From Acidimicrobiales bacterium (GTDB taxonomy: Bacteria; Actinomycetota; Acidimicrobiia; Acidimicrobiales; Bog-793), in the NCBI GenBank assembly GCA_030037405.1, contig JASHRK010000089.1:1-7007 (forward strand): a DNA stretch of 7,007 nucleotides. The letters are read 5' to 3'. A model generated the notes under the pieces. It saw only the letters and a program-made list of their open reading frames with translations. It made no database searches and was not told where the DNA came from. The position numbers and the translations under genes are program-made. Each line of letters opens with the position of its first letter. The first letter of the stretch is position 1. Positions 1-5,598 of this stretch are shown here, piece by piece.

Positions 1-101
1 CTGCCACACGCCCCTCGCCCACCCCGGCCAAGGACCAACCGGCCGAAGATTTCGCTAAAGGAGAAGATTTCGCTAAAGGAGCGGGCACCGGCAGCCGATA
101 G
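1..101 (+). CDS. C-terminal end of an unidentified protein (partial, start outside window)
   Basis: An open frame (codons starting at 3, 6, 9 and so on) enters from the left edge and stops at TAG 99-101. The visible tail is about 32 residues, rich in Pro, Ala, Thr and Ser at first and then charged. It contains a perfect duplication of the hexapeptide EDFAKG, encoded by an 18-bp tandem repeat at 45-80. The unit is a multiple of three, so the frame is kept, and the stop lies shortly before a terminator-like hairpin; both fit a real gene end. The tail looks disordered and shows no recognisable domain, so no function can be given. In high-GC DNA an open frame this short could arise by chance, so the call is moderate. 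Confidence 0.42.
   Translation, partial: ATRPSPTPAKDQPAEDFAKGEDFAKGAGTGSR
45..80 (+). repeat. Tandem 18-bp duplication (two copies)
   Basis: Two identical 18-bp units, gaagatttcgctaaagga, sit head to tail at 45-62 and 63-80, followed by a shared G. They are AT-richer than their surroundings. In the frame that ends at 101 each unit encodes EDFAKG, so the duplication is in frame. It was probably produced by replication slippage. Confidence 0.9.
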
Positions 102-124
102 AGACAGAAGTGAGCGACGTGACG

Positions 125-154
125 TCCGTCTTCTTGCCAAGGCACGAAGACGGA
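125..154 (+). terminator. Terminator-like hairpin without a clear T-tract
   Basis: A perfect 9-bp stem (tccgtcttc at 125-133 with gaagacgga at 146-154) closes a 12-base loop, and three or four more pairs (tgc/gca) can form inside it. It begins 23 bases after the stop codon at 101, the right place for a terminator of the gene entering from the left. No run of T follows, which is common in high-GC actinobacteria but leaves the call uncertain. Confidence 0.4.
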
Positions 155-177
155 GAGTCGTCGCGTCGTGTCGCTGC

Positions 178-244
178 CGCTGTGCCGGCCGCGGGTGAGT
201 CTCGAATCCCTCGCAAGTCGTGACACCCCGCGGCCGGCACAGCG
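178..244. repeat. Perfect inverted repeat, 18-bp arms, 31-base spacer
   Basis: The left arm 178-195 (cgctgtgccggccgcggg) is exactly the reverse complement of the right arm 227-244. The spacer is 196-226. As RNA it would form a very stable GC-rich stem, with a few further pairs possible after a one-base bulge. It lies about 50 bases before the Nudix start codon and about 75 bases after the left-hand stop. It could be a leader hairpin, a terminator, a protein-binding palindrome or a remnant repeat element. There is no T-tract and no recognised riboswitch consensus. Confidence 0.85.
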
Positions 245-257
245 CTCCCCTGGGGAG
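245..257. repeat. Short palindrome ctcccc-t-ggggag
   Basis: A 13-base perfect palindrome around a single central T, immediately adjoining the right arm of the 18-bp inverted repeat and about 38 bases before the Nudix start. It could be a second small hairpin in the leader or a dyad for a DNA-binding protein; its role is unknown. Confidence 0.5.
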
Positions 258-269
258 GGCATGCCGGAA

Positions 270-287
270 GCGCTAGGAGCGCTAGGA
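270..287 (+). promoter_or_regulatory. Duplicated ribosome-binding region upstream of the Nudix gene
   Basis: The 9-mer gcgctagga occurs twice in tandem (270-278 and 279-287). Each copy carries an AGGA Shine-Dalgarno core. The second core (284-287) is 7 bases before GTG 295, a good spacing, which supports GTG 295 as the start. The ATG at 288 is in another frame that stops after a short distance. Confidence 0.6.
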
Positions 288-294
288 ATGGGGC

Positions 295-903
295 GTGCAC
301 CGGGACGTAAGCAGGTATCTCGACGGCTACCGGCCGCGCGGCGCCGACGAGGAGCGTGACCTCGAGCGCTGCCGCCTGCTGCTCGGGTCGTCCCGAGATC
401 CCTGGGACCGCCACCTCCCGCTCCATCTCACTGCCTCGGCCGTGGTGGTCGACGTCGCCTCGAGGAAGGTGTTGCTTCGCTGGCACGCCCGCCAGCGAGC
501 TTGGCTGCATCTCGGCGGGCACGCCGATCCCGGCGAGGTCGACCCGGTCGACGTGGCCCTGAGGGAGGCACGGGAGGAGTCCGGCCTCGAGGACCTCGCC
601 GTTTGGCCGAGCGGAGAAGGGGCGCAGCTGATCCATCTCGCGGCGGTCCCGGTGGCGCCCCGGGGAGACGAACCCGCCCATGAGCACGCCGACTTGAGGT
701 ACCTGATGACGACGTCGTCACCAGGTGGAGCTCGAGCAGAGAACGACGAAGCGCTACTGCGTTGGACGGATCTCGCCGACGCCGCCATCGAGGTGACGGG
801 CAACCTGGCCGAGACGCTGCGGAGAGTAGCTGCCCATCTCGGGAGCCTCCCTGCTCATCCGGGCATGAGCGACGGCCCCGCCGGCAACGGCGAGGAAAGC
901 TGA
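295..903 (+). CDS. Nudix hydrolase family protein
   Basis: This 202-residue protein belongs to the Nudix superfamily, cytoplasmic hydrolases of nucleoside diphosphates linked to another moiety. The Nudix box is clear at residues 75-98: it starts GHADPGE, has REAREESGL at 90-98, and contains the acidic residues that bind the catalytic metal. The spacer between the first Glu (E81) and the REXXEE core is one residue longer than the classical pattern, as is common in the GGHxDPGE-type actinobacterial subgroup. A conserved HEHADLRYL segment lies at 129-137. Residues 1-45 form a helical N-terminal extension, and the last 15 or so residues look disordered. The GTG start is chosen from the AGGA 7 bases upstream. 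The gene stands alone and converges on bioY with an 8-base gap. The substrate cannot be told from the sequence. Confidence 0.93.
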   Translation: MHRDVSRYLDGYRPRGADEERDLERCRLLLGSSRDPWDRHLPLHLTASAVVVDVASRKVLLRWHARQRAWLHLGGHADPGEVDPVDVALREAREESGLEDLAVWPSGEGAQLIHLAAVPVAPRGDEPAHEHADLRYLMTTSSPGGARAENDEALLRWTDLADAAIEVTGNLAETLRRVAAHLGSLPAHPGMSDGPAGNGEES

Positions 904-911
904 CGCGCGGG

Positions 912-1499
912 CTAACGCTGGGGCTTGGCGAGGGCCCACGCTCCCGGCAAGAGGACGGCGGCCAGCCCTGCCTTGATGGCGTCGCCCGGTATGAAGGGTG
1001 TCAGGCCCTTCGCGATCGCCTCCGACGGGCTGAAGTGAAGGCTGACGCCGAGCCAGATGACGCCGACTGCGTACATCACAATCTCCCCCGCCAGCATGGC
1101 AGGGACCGACTTGAGAAGCGACCGGTCCGCCCCGCGCTCTGCGAGGTAGCCGCAGAGCGCCGCGCAGAGAACAAAACCCACGATGTACCCGAACGACGCC
1201 CCCACGTATCCGCTGGCGTGGTCCGCAAACCAGGGAACACCGGCGACCCCGGCAACGCCGTAGAGCACCATCGCCGAGGTCCCCCGCTTCCAGCCGAGCG
1301 CCGTGCCCGAGAGGAGCACTCCGAGCGTCTGGCCGGTTATGGGCACGGGCGTGAAGGAGAGGTGGATGGATATCTGCGCCAGCGCTCCGACGAGACAGGC
1401 GGCGCCGATGACGAGGAGAGCGTCTCGGACGATCGCCCCCGGGATGAGGTCGGCGAGCACGACGGGCCGTCGTCGCGGCAGGGCCAGGATGTCTCGCAT
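912..1499 (-). CDS. bioY: Biotin transporter BioY (ECF transporter S component)
   Basis: BioY is the membrane-embedded, substrate-binding component of energy-coupling-factor biotin transporters. The 195-residue product is hydrophobic with about six membrane segments. It shows the family hallmarks: TPVPITGQT (50-58), the glycine-rich GVAGVAGVPWF (81-91), FGYIVGF (103-109) and FIPGDAIK (169-176). Length is typical of the family. The ATG start at 1499 follows a TAGGAT -10-like box closely, suggesting a very short leader. No bioM or bioN (ATPase and transmembrane partner) lies next to it, so it must use a shared energising module encoded elsewhere or act alone, as reported for some solitary BioY proteins. 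It is divergent from the DUF6314 gene with only 29 bases between start codons. The family call is secure; biotin as substrate follows from family knowledge. Confidence 0.94.
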   Translation of the reverse strand: MRDILALPRRRPVVLADLIPGAIVRDALLVIGAACLVGALAQISIHLSFTPVPITGQTLGVLLSGTALGWKRGTSAMVLYGVAGVAGVPWFADHASGYVGASFGYIVGFVLCAALCGYLAERGADRSLLKSVPAMLAGEIVMYAVGVIWLGVSLHFSPSEAIAKGLTPFIPGDAIKAGLAAVLLPGAWALAKPQR

Positions 1500-1508
1500 G
1501 GAGGCCAG

Positions 1509-1514
1509 ATCCTA
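1509..1514 (-). promoter_or_regulatory. Putative -10 box of the bioY promoter
   Basis: On the minus strand TAGGAT fits the actinobacterial TANNNT -10 pattern. It ends 9 bases before the bioY ATG, so transcription would begin only a few bases before the start codon. No convincing -35 box is seen. The site lies in the 29-base gap shared with the divergent DUF6314 gene, so the two promoters must overlap each other or the coding sequences. Confidence 0.4.
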
Positions 1515-1528
1515 CAGACTCGCGTCTC

Positions 1529-2005
1529 GTGAAGATAGCTGACACCTTCGAGTTCCTCCTCGGGACGTGGCTCGTCTCCCGCTCGATCGAGGACCGTCGA
1601 GACGGTGTCAGAGGATCCTTCGAGGGGATCGCACGCCTCGTGCCGAGGACCTCATGGGCCGAGGGCGGGGCGGCGACGGGGGCTTGTCTACCGCCGGGAT
1701 CGCGGGCCGGCGAGTACGGCGAGGAGGGCGAGCTCCATCTCGGGCGGCACTCCGGGCAGGCGAGCCGCCACCTCGACTGCGCCGGTCTCTCCGACGCCAC
1801 GGTCATGCTGTACCGGGCAGGCGGGCGACCCTTCGTCGACCTCGATCTGAGGCGCGGGATGTGGCGAGCCGCCCATCTCTGCGGCGGCGATCGTTACGAG
1901 GTGGCCACCTACGTCCGTTCCCTCGACCTCGTCGAGGAGGAGTGGGTTGTGCGAGGGGACCTGAAGGACTACGTCCTACACACGACTCTGCGCCGGCACC
2001 GGTAG
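1529..2005 (+). CDS. DUF6314 family protein
   Basis: The 158-residue product matches what I know of the DUF6314 family, small soluble actinobacterial proteins of unknown function that are likely beta-rich. Family-like segments, in order, are FEFLLGTW near the N-terminus (7-14), IEDR followed by GSFEGIA (20-35), GEYGEEGELHLG (61-72), GGRPFVDLDL (98-107), HLCGGDRYEVATY (116-128) and the C-terminal VVRGDLKDYVLHTTLRR (140-156). The GTG start at 1529 puts the conserved LLGTW block in its usual position close to the N-terminus. There is no signal peptide or membrane segment. The gene is divergent from bioY, but nothing in the sequence ties it to biotin. The stretch at residues 41-60 (Gly/Ala-rich) fits the family less well. 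No catalytic motif is recognised, so no function is assigned. Confidence 0.8.
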   Translation: MKIADTFEFLLGTWLVSRSIEDRRDGVRGSFEGIARLVPRTSWAEGGAATGACLPPGSRAGEYGEEGELHLGRHSGQASRHLDCAGLSDATVMLYRAGGRPFVDLDLRRGMWRAAHLCGGDRYEVATYVRSLDLVEEEWVVRGDLKDYVLHTTLRRHR

Positions 2006-2024
2006 CTGAGAGTTCGCCGGGTAC

Positions 2025-2049
2025 CTGCCCCGTGAGGTGCCCAGGGCAG
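2025..2049 (+). other. Weak hairpin in the DUF6314-DUF929 intergenic region
   Basis: ctgccc (2025-2030) can pair with gggcag (2044-2049) around a 13-base loop, just after the DUF6314 stop. There is no T-tract. It may contribute to termination between the two genes, but the stem is short. Confidence 0.22.
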
Positions 2050-2060
2050 CGGCAGGCCAC

Positions 2061-2066
2061 TAGCCT
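2061..2066 (+). promoter_or_regulatory. Possible -10 box for the DUF929-VKOR operon
   Basis: TAGCCT fits the TANNNT -10 pattern and lies 69 bases before the DUF929 ATG in the 130-base gap after the DUF6314 stop. A small tagcc/ggcta hairpin (2061-2074) overlaps it. No clear -35 box is visible, so this is tentative. Confidence 0.28.
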
Positions 2067-2135
2067 TCTGGCTACGAGGCGCGGCCGGAGCGGCGGGTGC
2101 CGTGCAGGATCCAGTCGAAAGGTAGCTGAGCGAGG

Positions 2136-3359
2136 ATGTCTACGAGCGGGCAGGGCGGTCGCCAAGGGAGCGGCAAACGGCCGAGCGGGTCGAGCCGGTC
2201 GGGTAGCGGCAACCGACGGCCTGCCGCCTCGCGAGCCGGTGGTACCTCTCGCGGCGAGAGCGCCGCAGCCCAGCGTGCCCGGGAACGATTGCAAGACCGT
2301 GAGGCCGGCGGAAGCGGGCGGGGCGGAAGCGGGCGCAGCGGAGGAGGAGGACGGGGGGAAGGTCGCCCCCGCCAGCCGGGGCGACCCGGACGCCGCCCGC
2401 CGCAGCGGCGCGGCCTCTCGACCTCGTCCACCGCCGGCATCTTCGGCGGCGTCGTGGTCGTCCTGGCGGTCGTCGTCATCGTGCTCGTCTCTGTGCTCGG
2501 GAGCTCGAGCGGGAAGGCGACGGCGGCCGACAACCCCTGGGTGAAGCCCTTCACCGATACCGCCGTCACGACGGCGCTCCAGCATGTACCGGTGAGCGAG
2601 CTCGACGCTGCCGGCGACGCCTCTGCGCTCGGCACCGTCTCGACGAAGAAACCCTCGGACACGGGGCTGATCGCGCTGACCGGGCCCAAGCTGACGGCGA
2701 ATGGCAAGCCGGAGCTCATCTTCCTCGGCTCCGAGTACTGCCCGTACTGCGCCGCCACGAGATGGCCCTTCATCATCGCCCTCAGCCGCTTCGGCTCCTT
2801 CACCGGGCTGCAGCTGACCAAGTCCTCCCCCCTCGACATCTACCGGCTGACGCCGACCTTCTCGTTCGCCAAGGCTCACTACACGAGCCGGTACATCACC
2901 CTCAACACGACAGAAGAGCTGAGCAACCACTGCCCTCTGAAAGACGTCGTGAAGAACACCGAGTACTCGAGCATCCCCTCGAGCTACTACCCGTCCAAGT
3001 GGGCCTGCAACAACGACGACTACATCCCTATCCAGGCACCCTCGAAGAAGGTCGCGGACCTTGCTGACGAGTACGACACCACCGCCTATTTCGGTGAGGA
3101 TGGCGCAGGCGGCATCCCCTTCATCGACTTCGGGGGCCTCTATGCCGAGGACGGCGCCCTCTATGATCCCGCTGCCCTGCACGGCCTCAGCTGGGAGAAG
3201 GTCTTGAAGACCTTCACGGTTCCCACCGAGGGCGTCGGCGAGGTCGTCCTCTCCGTCGCCAACAGGTACACGGCGCTCATCTGCAACATGACAGGTCAGA
3301 AGCCTGGGTCGGTCTGCAAGTCGAGCGTGATCCAGGCGGCTGAGAAGGCGCTCAAGTAA
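2136..3359 (+). CDS. DUF929 family membrane-anchored thioredoxin-fold protein, probable thiol oxidoreductase
   Basis: The 407-residue product has three parts. Residues 1-92 are a low-complexity Gly/Ser/Arg/Pro tail, strongly basic and predicted cytoplasmic. Residues 101-121 are a single membrane helix (GIFGGVVVVLAVVVIVLVSVL). Residues 123-407 form an extracytoplasmic domain of the DUF929 family. There the block FLGSEYCPYCAATRWPF carries a CPYC redox motif (C202, C205) in the position of a thioredoxin active site, and GGIPFIDF (326-332) supplies a likely cis-proline (P328). Four further cysteines (C266, C291, C383, C394) could form structural disulfides or a relay. The stop codon overlaps the start of the VKOR gene by one base (TAATG), implying translational coupling and a shared disulfide-forming role: the DUF929 protein would oxidise secreted or membrane proteins and be re-oxidised by VKOR. 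The redox role is inferred; the family itself is poorly characterised. Confidence 0.88.
   Translation: MSTSGQGGRQGSGKRPSGSSRSGSGNRRPAASRAGGTSRGESAAAQRARERLQDREAGGSGRGGSGRSGGGGRGEGRPRQPGRPGRRPPQRRGLSTSSTAGIFGGVVVVLAVVVIVLVSVLGSSSGKATAADNPWVKPFTDTAVTTALQHVPVSELDAAGDASALGTVSTKKPSDTGLIALTGPKLTANGKPELIFLGSEYCPYCAATRWPFIIALSRFGSFTGLQLTKSSPLDIYRLTPTFSFAKAHYTSRYITLNTTEELSNHCPLKDVVKNTEYSSIPSSYYPSKWACNNDDYIPIQAPSKKVADLADEYDTTAYFGEDGAGGIPFIDFGGLYAEDGALYDPAALHGLSWEKVLKTFTVPTEGVGEVVLSVANRYTALICNMTGQKPGSVCKSSVIQAAEKALK
2307..2335 (+). repeat. Tandem 15-bp period repeat in the Gly/Arg-rich tail of the DUF929 gene
   Basis: The 14-mer ggcggaagcgggcg occurs at 2307-2320 and again at 2322-2335, giving a 15-bp period. 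The copies are in frame and each encodes a Gly-Ser-Gly-Arg unit of the disordered N-terminal tail, at about residues 58-67. This suggests the tail lengthened by slippage. Confidence 0.75.
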
Positions 3360-3874
3360 TGACGCGCTGGCGGCCGGTAGCGACGAGCCTGTTGGCTCTT
3401 GCCGGCCTGGGGCTCGCCGCCTTCCTCACCTGGGGCCACTACTTCGACCAGGCGGCGATATCGAGGTCGTGTCCCCTGAGCAGCGTCAGCAGCTTCGTGA
3501 GCTGCGGCGCCGTCACGACGAGCCCTGAGTCGGTCATCTTCGGGATCCCGGTCGCCCTCTACGGCCTCGTCTACTTCGTGGCCATGCTCGGGCTCTGCCT
3601 GCCGAGGAGCTGGCGATCACCCTCGTTCCTCGTGGCCACGGCGCGCCTCGGCCTCAACGTCGCCGGGATCTGCTTCGTCGTGTACCTCGTGAGCGTCGAG
3701 CTCCTCGTCGTCAGGCACATATGCATCTACTGCTCGTGCGTGCACCTCCTCCAGTTCGCCCTCTTCCTCCTCGTCGTCACGGGTTGGTACGACACCGGCT
3801 ACTCCCAGACGAGGGACGGGAGCGACTACGAGGACAGCGAGGCACCCCACCGCCCGGTGGCGGTCAGCCGGTAG
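3359..3874 (+). CDS. Vitamin K epoxide reductase (VKOR) family protein
   Basis: This 171-residue integral membrane protein belongs to the bacterial VKOR family, which passes electrons from dithiol partners to quinone and replaces DsbB in actinobacteria. Four hydrophobic segments are visible (about 8-25, 60-80, 97-117 and 126-142). The expected redox residues are present: the loop cysteines C38 and C49, the nearby conserved serine (S58) before FGIPVALYG, and the active-site CXXC at C122-C125 in ICIYCSCVH. An additional cysteine, C127, directly follows. There is no fused thioredoxin domain, so the partner must be separate; the DUF929 gene upstream, overlapping by one base, is the obvious candidate. 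The hydrophilic C-terminal 25 residues are probably cytoplasmic. The ATG start at 3359 is set by the overlap with the upstream stop. The DUF503 gene follows after 5 bases. Confidence 0.93.
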   Translation: MTRWRPVATSLLALAGLGLAAFLTWGHYFDQAAISRSCPLSSVSSFVSCGAVTTSPESVIFGIPVALYGLVYFVAMLGLCLPRSWRSPSFLVATARLGLNVAGICFVVYLVSVELLVVRHICIYCSCVHLLQFALFLLVVTGWYDTGYSQTRDGSDYEDSEAPHRPVAVSR

Positions 3875-3879
3875 GAGAG

Positions 3880-4167
3880 GTGATCGGCGCTCTCGAGATC
3901 GAGCTCCACTTCCCCTCCTCCCGCTCCCTCAAGGAGAAACGTGCCCTTCTCCGCCCCATCATCGACGCCTCGCGCACGCGCTACCGCGTCGCCATCGCCG
4001 AGACTGGCTTCCAGGACCTGCACCAGCGCGCTCTCGTCGAGGTGGCGGCGGTCGCCTCCGTCGAGCACGTCGTGACGGAAGAGCTCGACGCCGTCGAGCG
4101 GCTCGTCTGGTCGTCGCCAGGGCTCGAGGTGGTCTCCGCCCGCCGATGGTGGTCGGACGGCGAGTAG
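3880..4167 (+). CDS. DUF503 family protein (YlxP-like)
   Basis: The 95-residue product is a small soluble protein of the DUF503 family, of which Bacillus YlxP is a member; its function is unknown. The recognisable family blocks are the N-terminal MIGALEIELHFP, SSRSLKEKRALLRPI, and RVAIAETGFQDLHQRALVEVA, followed by a region matching the family's third strand-helix unit. The start is taken as GTG 3880, which places the IGALEIEL strand at the N-terminus as in homologues. An AGGAG lies at 3873-3877 inside the VKOR stop codon region, but its spacing to GTG is short. The 5-base gap to the VKOR gene suggests co-transcription with the DUF929-VKOR operon, although no functional link is known. It converges with the aldehyde dehydrogenase gene, 14 bases away. 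Confidence 0.9.
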   Translation: MIGALEIELHFPSSRSLKEKRALLRPIIDASRTRYRVAIAETGFQDLHQRALVEVAAVASVEHVVTEELDAVERLVWSSPGLEVVSARRWWSDGE

Positions 4168-4181
4168 GCGCTCCGGAGAGC

Positions 4182-5552
4182 TCAGTCGACCCAGACCGTC
4201 TTCATGTTGGCGAACTCGTGGATGCCGGGAGAAGCCAGCTCGCGACCGTAACCCGAGCGTTTCACGCCACCGAAGGGCAGGTCGTAGTAGGAGGTCACCA
4301 TCCAGTTGACGAACACCTGTCCGGCCTCGAGCCCCTCGACGAGACGCCGCATCTCCTCCTCGTCCTCGGTCCAGGCGTTCGAGCCGAGCCCGAAGTCCGA
4401 GTCGTTGGCGAGGGCGATCGCCTCTTCGACGTCGGCCACCCTGTACATCGAGGCGACCGGGCCGAAGACCTCCTCGCGGTAGACGCGCATCTCCGGCGTT
4501 ATCCCGGTGACGACCGTAGGCAGGTAGAACCAGCCCGGACCGTCGAGGGCCTCGCCCCCGCAGAGCACCTTCGCCCCCTTGGAGACGGCATCCTCGACCT
4601 GCTGGCCGACCTCCTCGAGTCCCGCCCGGGTGGCGAGGGGACCGATGTCAGTGCCTTCCGACAGGGGGTCGCCCACGACGAGCCCGCTCATCTTGTCGGT
4701 GAAGCGCTCGATGTACTCGTCTGCGATGCGCTCGTGCACGATGAAGCGCTTGGCCGCGATGCACGACTGCCCGTTGTTCTGGACGCGAGCCCTCACCCCG
4801 ACCTCGACGGCTCGCTCCAGGTCGGCAGAGGGCATGACGATGAAGGGGTCGGAGCCCCCGAGCTCGAGGACGGTCTTCTTGATCTCGTCGCCGGCGATCG
4901 CCGCCACTGCTCTGCCGGCGCCCTCGCTCCCGGTCAGGGTGGCCGCCTTCACGCGGCGGTCGCGGAGGACTCCCTCGACGGCGCTCGAAGAGATGAGCAG
5001 GGTCTGGAAGGCACCCTCGGGCAGGCCTGCCCGTTTGCACGCCTCCTCGATGTAGAGCGTCGTCTGGGGCACGTTCGAGGCGTGCTTGAGGAGCACGACG
5101 TTGCCGAGCATGAGAGCCGGGGCGGCGAAGCGGACGACCTGCCAGAGGGGGAAGTTCCAGGGCATGACGGCGAGCACGGGGCCGATGGGCTGGTAGATCA
5201 CGTAGGAGCGTCTCTTTGCCGCCGTGCCTGCGACCTCCCTTTCGGCCAGGAGCGCTTCGGCATGCTCGGCGAAGTAGCGCAGGCCCCCTGCGCACTTTCC
5301 CACCTCGGCGGTGGCTTGGGCGAGGGGCTTGCCCATCTCTATCGTCATCGTGCGAGCAAGCTCGCCGGCCTCCTCTTCGAGGATGCCGGCGAGGGCGTTC
5401 ACGAGGCTCGCACGCTCGGCGAAGCTGGTGGCCCTGTAGCGCTCGAAGGTCTCAGAGGCGAGGGCGATCCGGCGGGCGATCTCGGCGGCACCGTGCTCCT
5501 CGAAAGTCCTGACGGTCTCGCCTGTGGCGGGATTGGTCGTGGCGATCGGCAT
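4182..5552 (-). CDS. gabD1: NAD(P)-dependent aldehyde dehydrogenase, succinate-semialdehyde dehydrogenase type (GabD1/YneI-like)
   Basis: This 456-residue cytoplasmic enzyme oxidises an aldehyde to the acid with NAD(P)+, most probably succinate semialdehyde to succinate. The N-terminus MPIATTNPATGETV is typical of the GabD1/Sad subgroup and fixes the start at ATG 5552 instead of the longer open frame, whose extra 44 residues are Gly/Ser/Pro-rich. Catalytic landmarks are PWNFP with N133, LLKHASN with K155 or K156 at the cofactor site, the LELGG glutamate E230, the nucleophile C264 in NNGQSC, and EEVFGPV (361-367). PFGGVKRSGYGRE (426-438) is near the C-terminus. All key residues are intact and the length is normal. 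The family is certain; the exact substrate is inferred, and other small semialdehydes are possible. The gene is divergent from the zinc-finger gene, with 46 bases between starts, and has no other GABA-pathway genes beside it. Confidence 0.93.
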   Translation of the reverse strand: MPIATTNPATGETVRTFEEHGAAEIARRIALASETFERYRATSFAERASLVNALAGILEEEAGELARTMTIEMGKPLAQATAEVGKCAGGLRYFAEHAEALLAEREVAGTAAKRRSYVIYQPIGPVLAVMPWNFPLWQVVRFAAPALMLGNVVLLKHASNVPQTTLYIEEACKRAGLPEGAFQTLLISSSAVEGVLRDRRVKAATLTGSEGAGRAVAAIAGDEIKKTVLELGGSDPFIVMPSADLERAVEVGVRARVQNNGQSCIAAKRFIVHERIADEYIERFTDKMSGLVVGDPLSEGTDIGPLATRAGLEEVGQQVEDAVSKGAKVLCGGEALDGPGWFYLPTVVTGITPEMRVYREEVFGPVASMYRVADVEEAIALANDSDFGLGSNAWTEDEEEMRRLVEGLEAGQVFVNWMVTSYYDLPFGGVKRSGYGRELASPGIHEFANMKTVWVD

Positions 5553-5586
5553 GGGACAAGTTCTACCCCCTGAGCCGCCTGTCGCG

Positions 5587-5592
5587 TACCAT
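5587..5592 (+). promoter_or_regulatory. Putative -10 box giving a leaderless zinc-finger transcript
   Basis: TACCAT fits the TANNNT -10 pattern and ends 6 bases before GTG 5599, the spacing expected when transcription starts at or next to the start codon. No Shine-Dalgarno sequence precedes GTG 5599, consistent with a leaderless mRNA. This supports GTG 5599 over the upstream in-frame ATG at 5524, which lies inside the divergent dehydrogenase gene. Confidence 0.5.
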
Positions 5593-5598
5593 CGCTTC

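Noticed and set aside
196..226. tRNA-like TCGAATCCC segment in the spacer of the large inverted repeat
   Set aside because: It recalls a T-loop, but the flanking bases do not form a T-stem, there is no anticodon or acceptor arm on either strand, and no CCA end. It is not a tRNA or an attachment-site fragment on this evidence.
754..1806. 350-residue minus-strand open frame overlapping bioY in another frame
   Set aside because: Its translation is Arg/Pro/Ser-rich with no motif, while the bioY frame has all family signatures and membrane segments.
1803..3182. 459-residue open frame on the minus strand opposite DUF6314 and DUF929
   Set aside because: The plus-strand proteins have recognisable families and motifs across the same bases. 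The antisense product has low-complexity Arg/Ala/Pro sequence and no domain.
4168..4181. Possible terminator between DUF503 and the aldehyde dehydrogenase
   Set aside because: The 14-base gap holds only a ctccggag-centred palindrome with essentially no loop and one mismatch, too weak to call.
4146..5573. 475-residue open frame on the plus strand opposite the aldehyde dehydrogenase
   Set aside because: It mirrors the dehydrogenase codon pattern and shows no known family motif. The minus strand encodes an intact enzyme with all catalytic residues, so this is a GC-driven antisense shadow.
5524..5598. Upstream ATG start for the zinc-finger protein
   Set aside because: It would start inside the dehydrogenase gene and add residues unlike the family. 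GTG 5599 is preceded by a TANNNT box at leaderless spacing.
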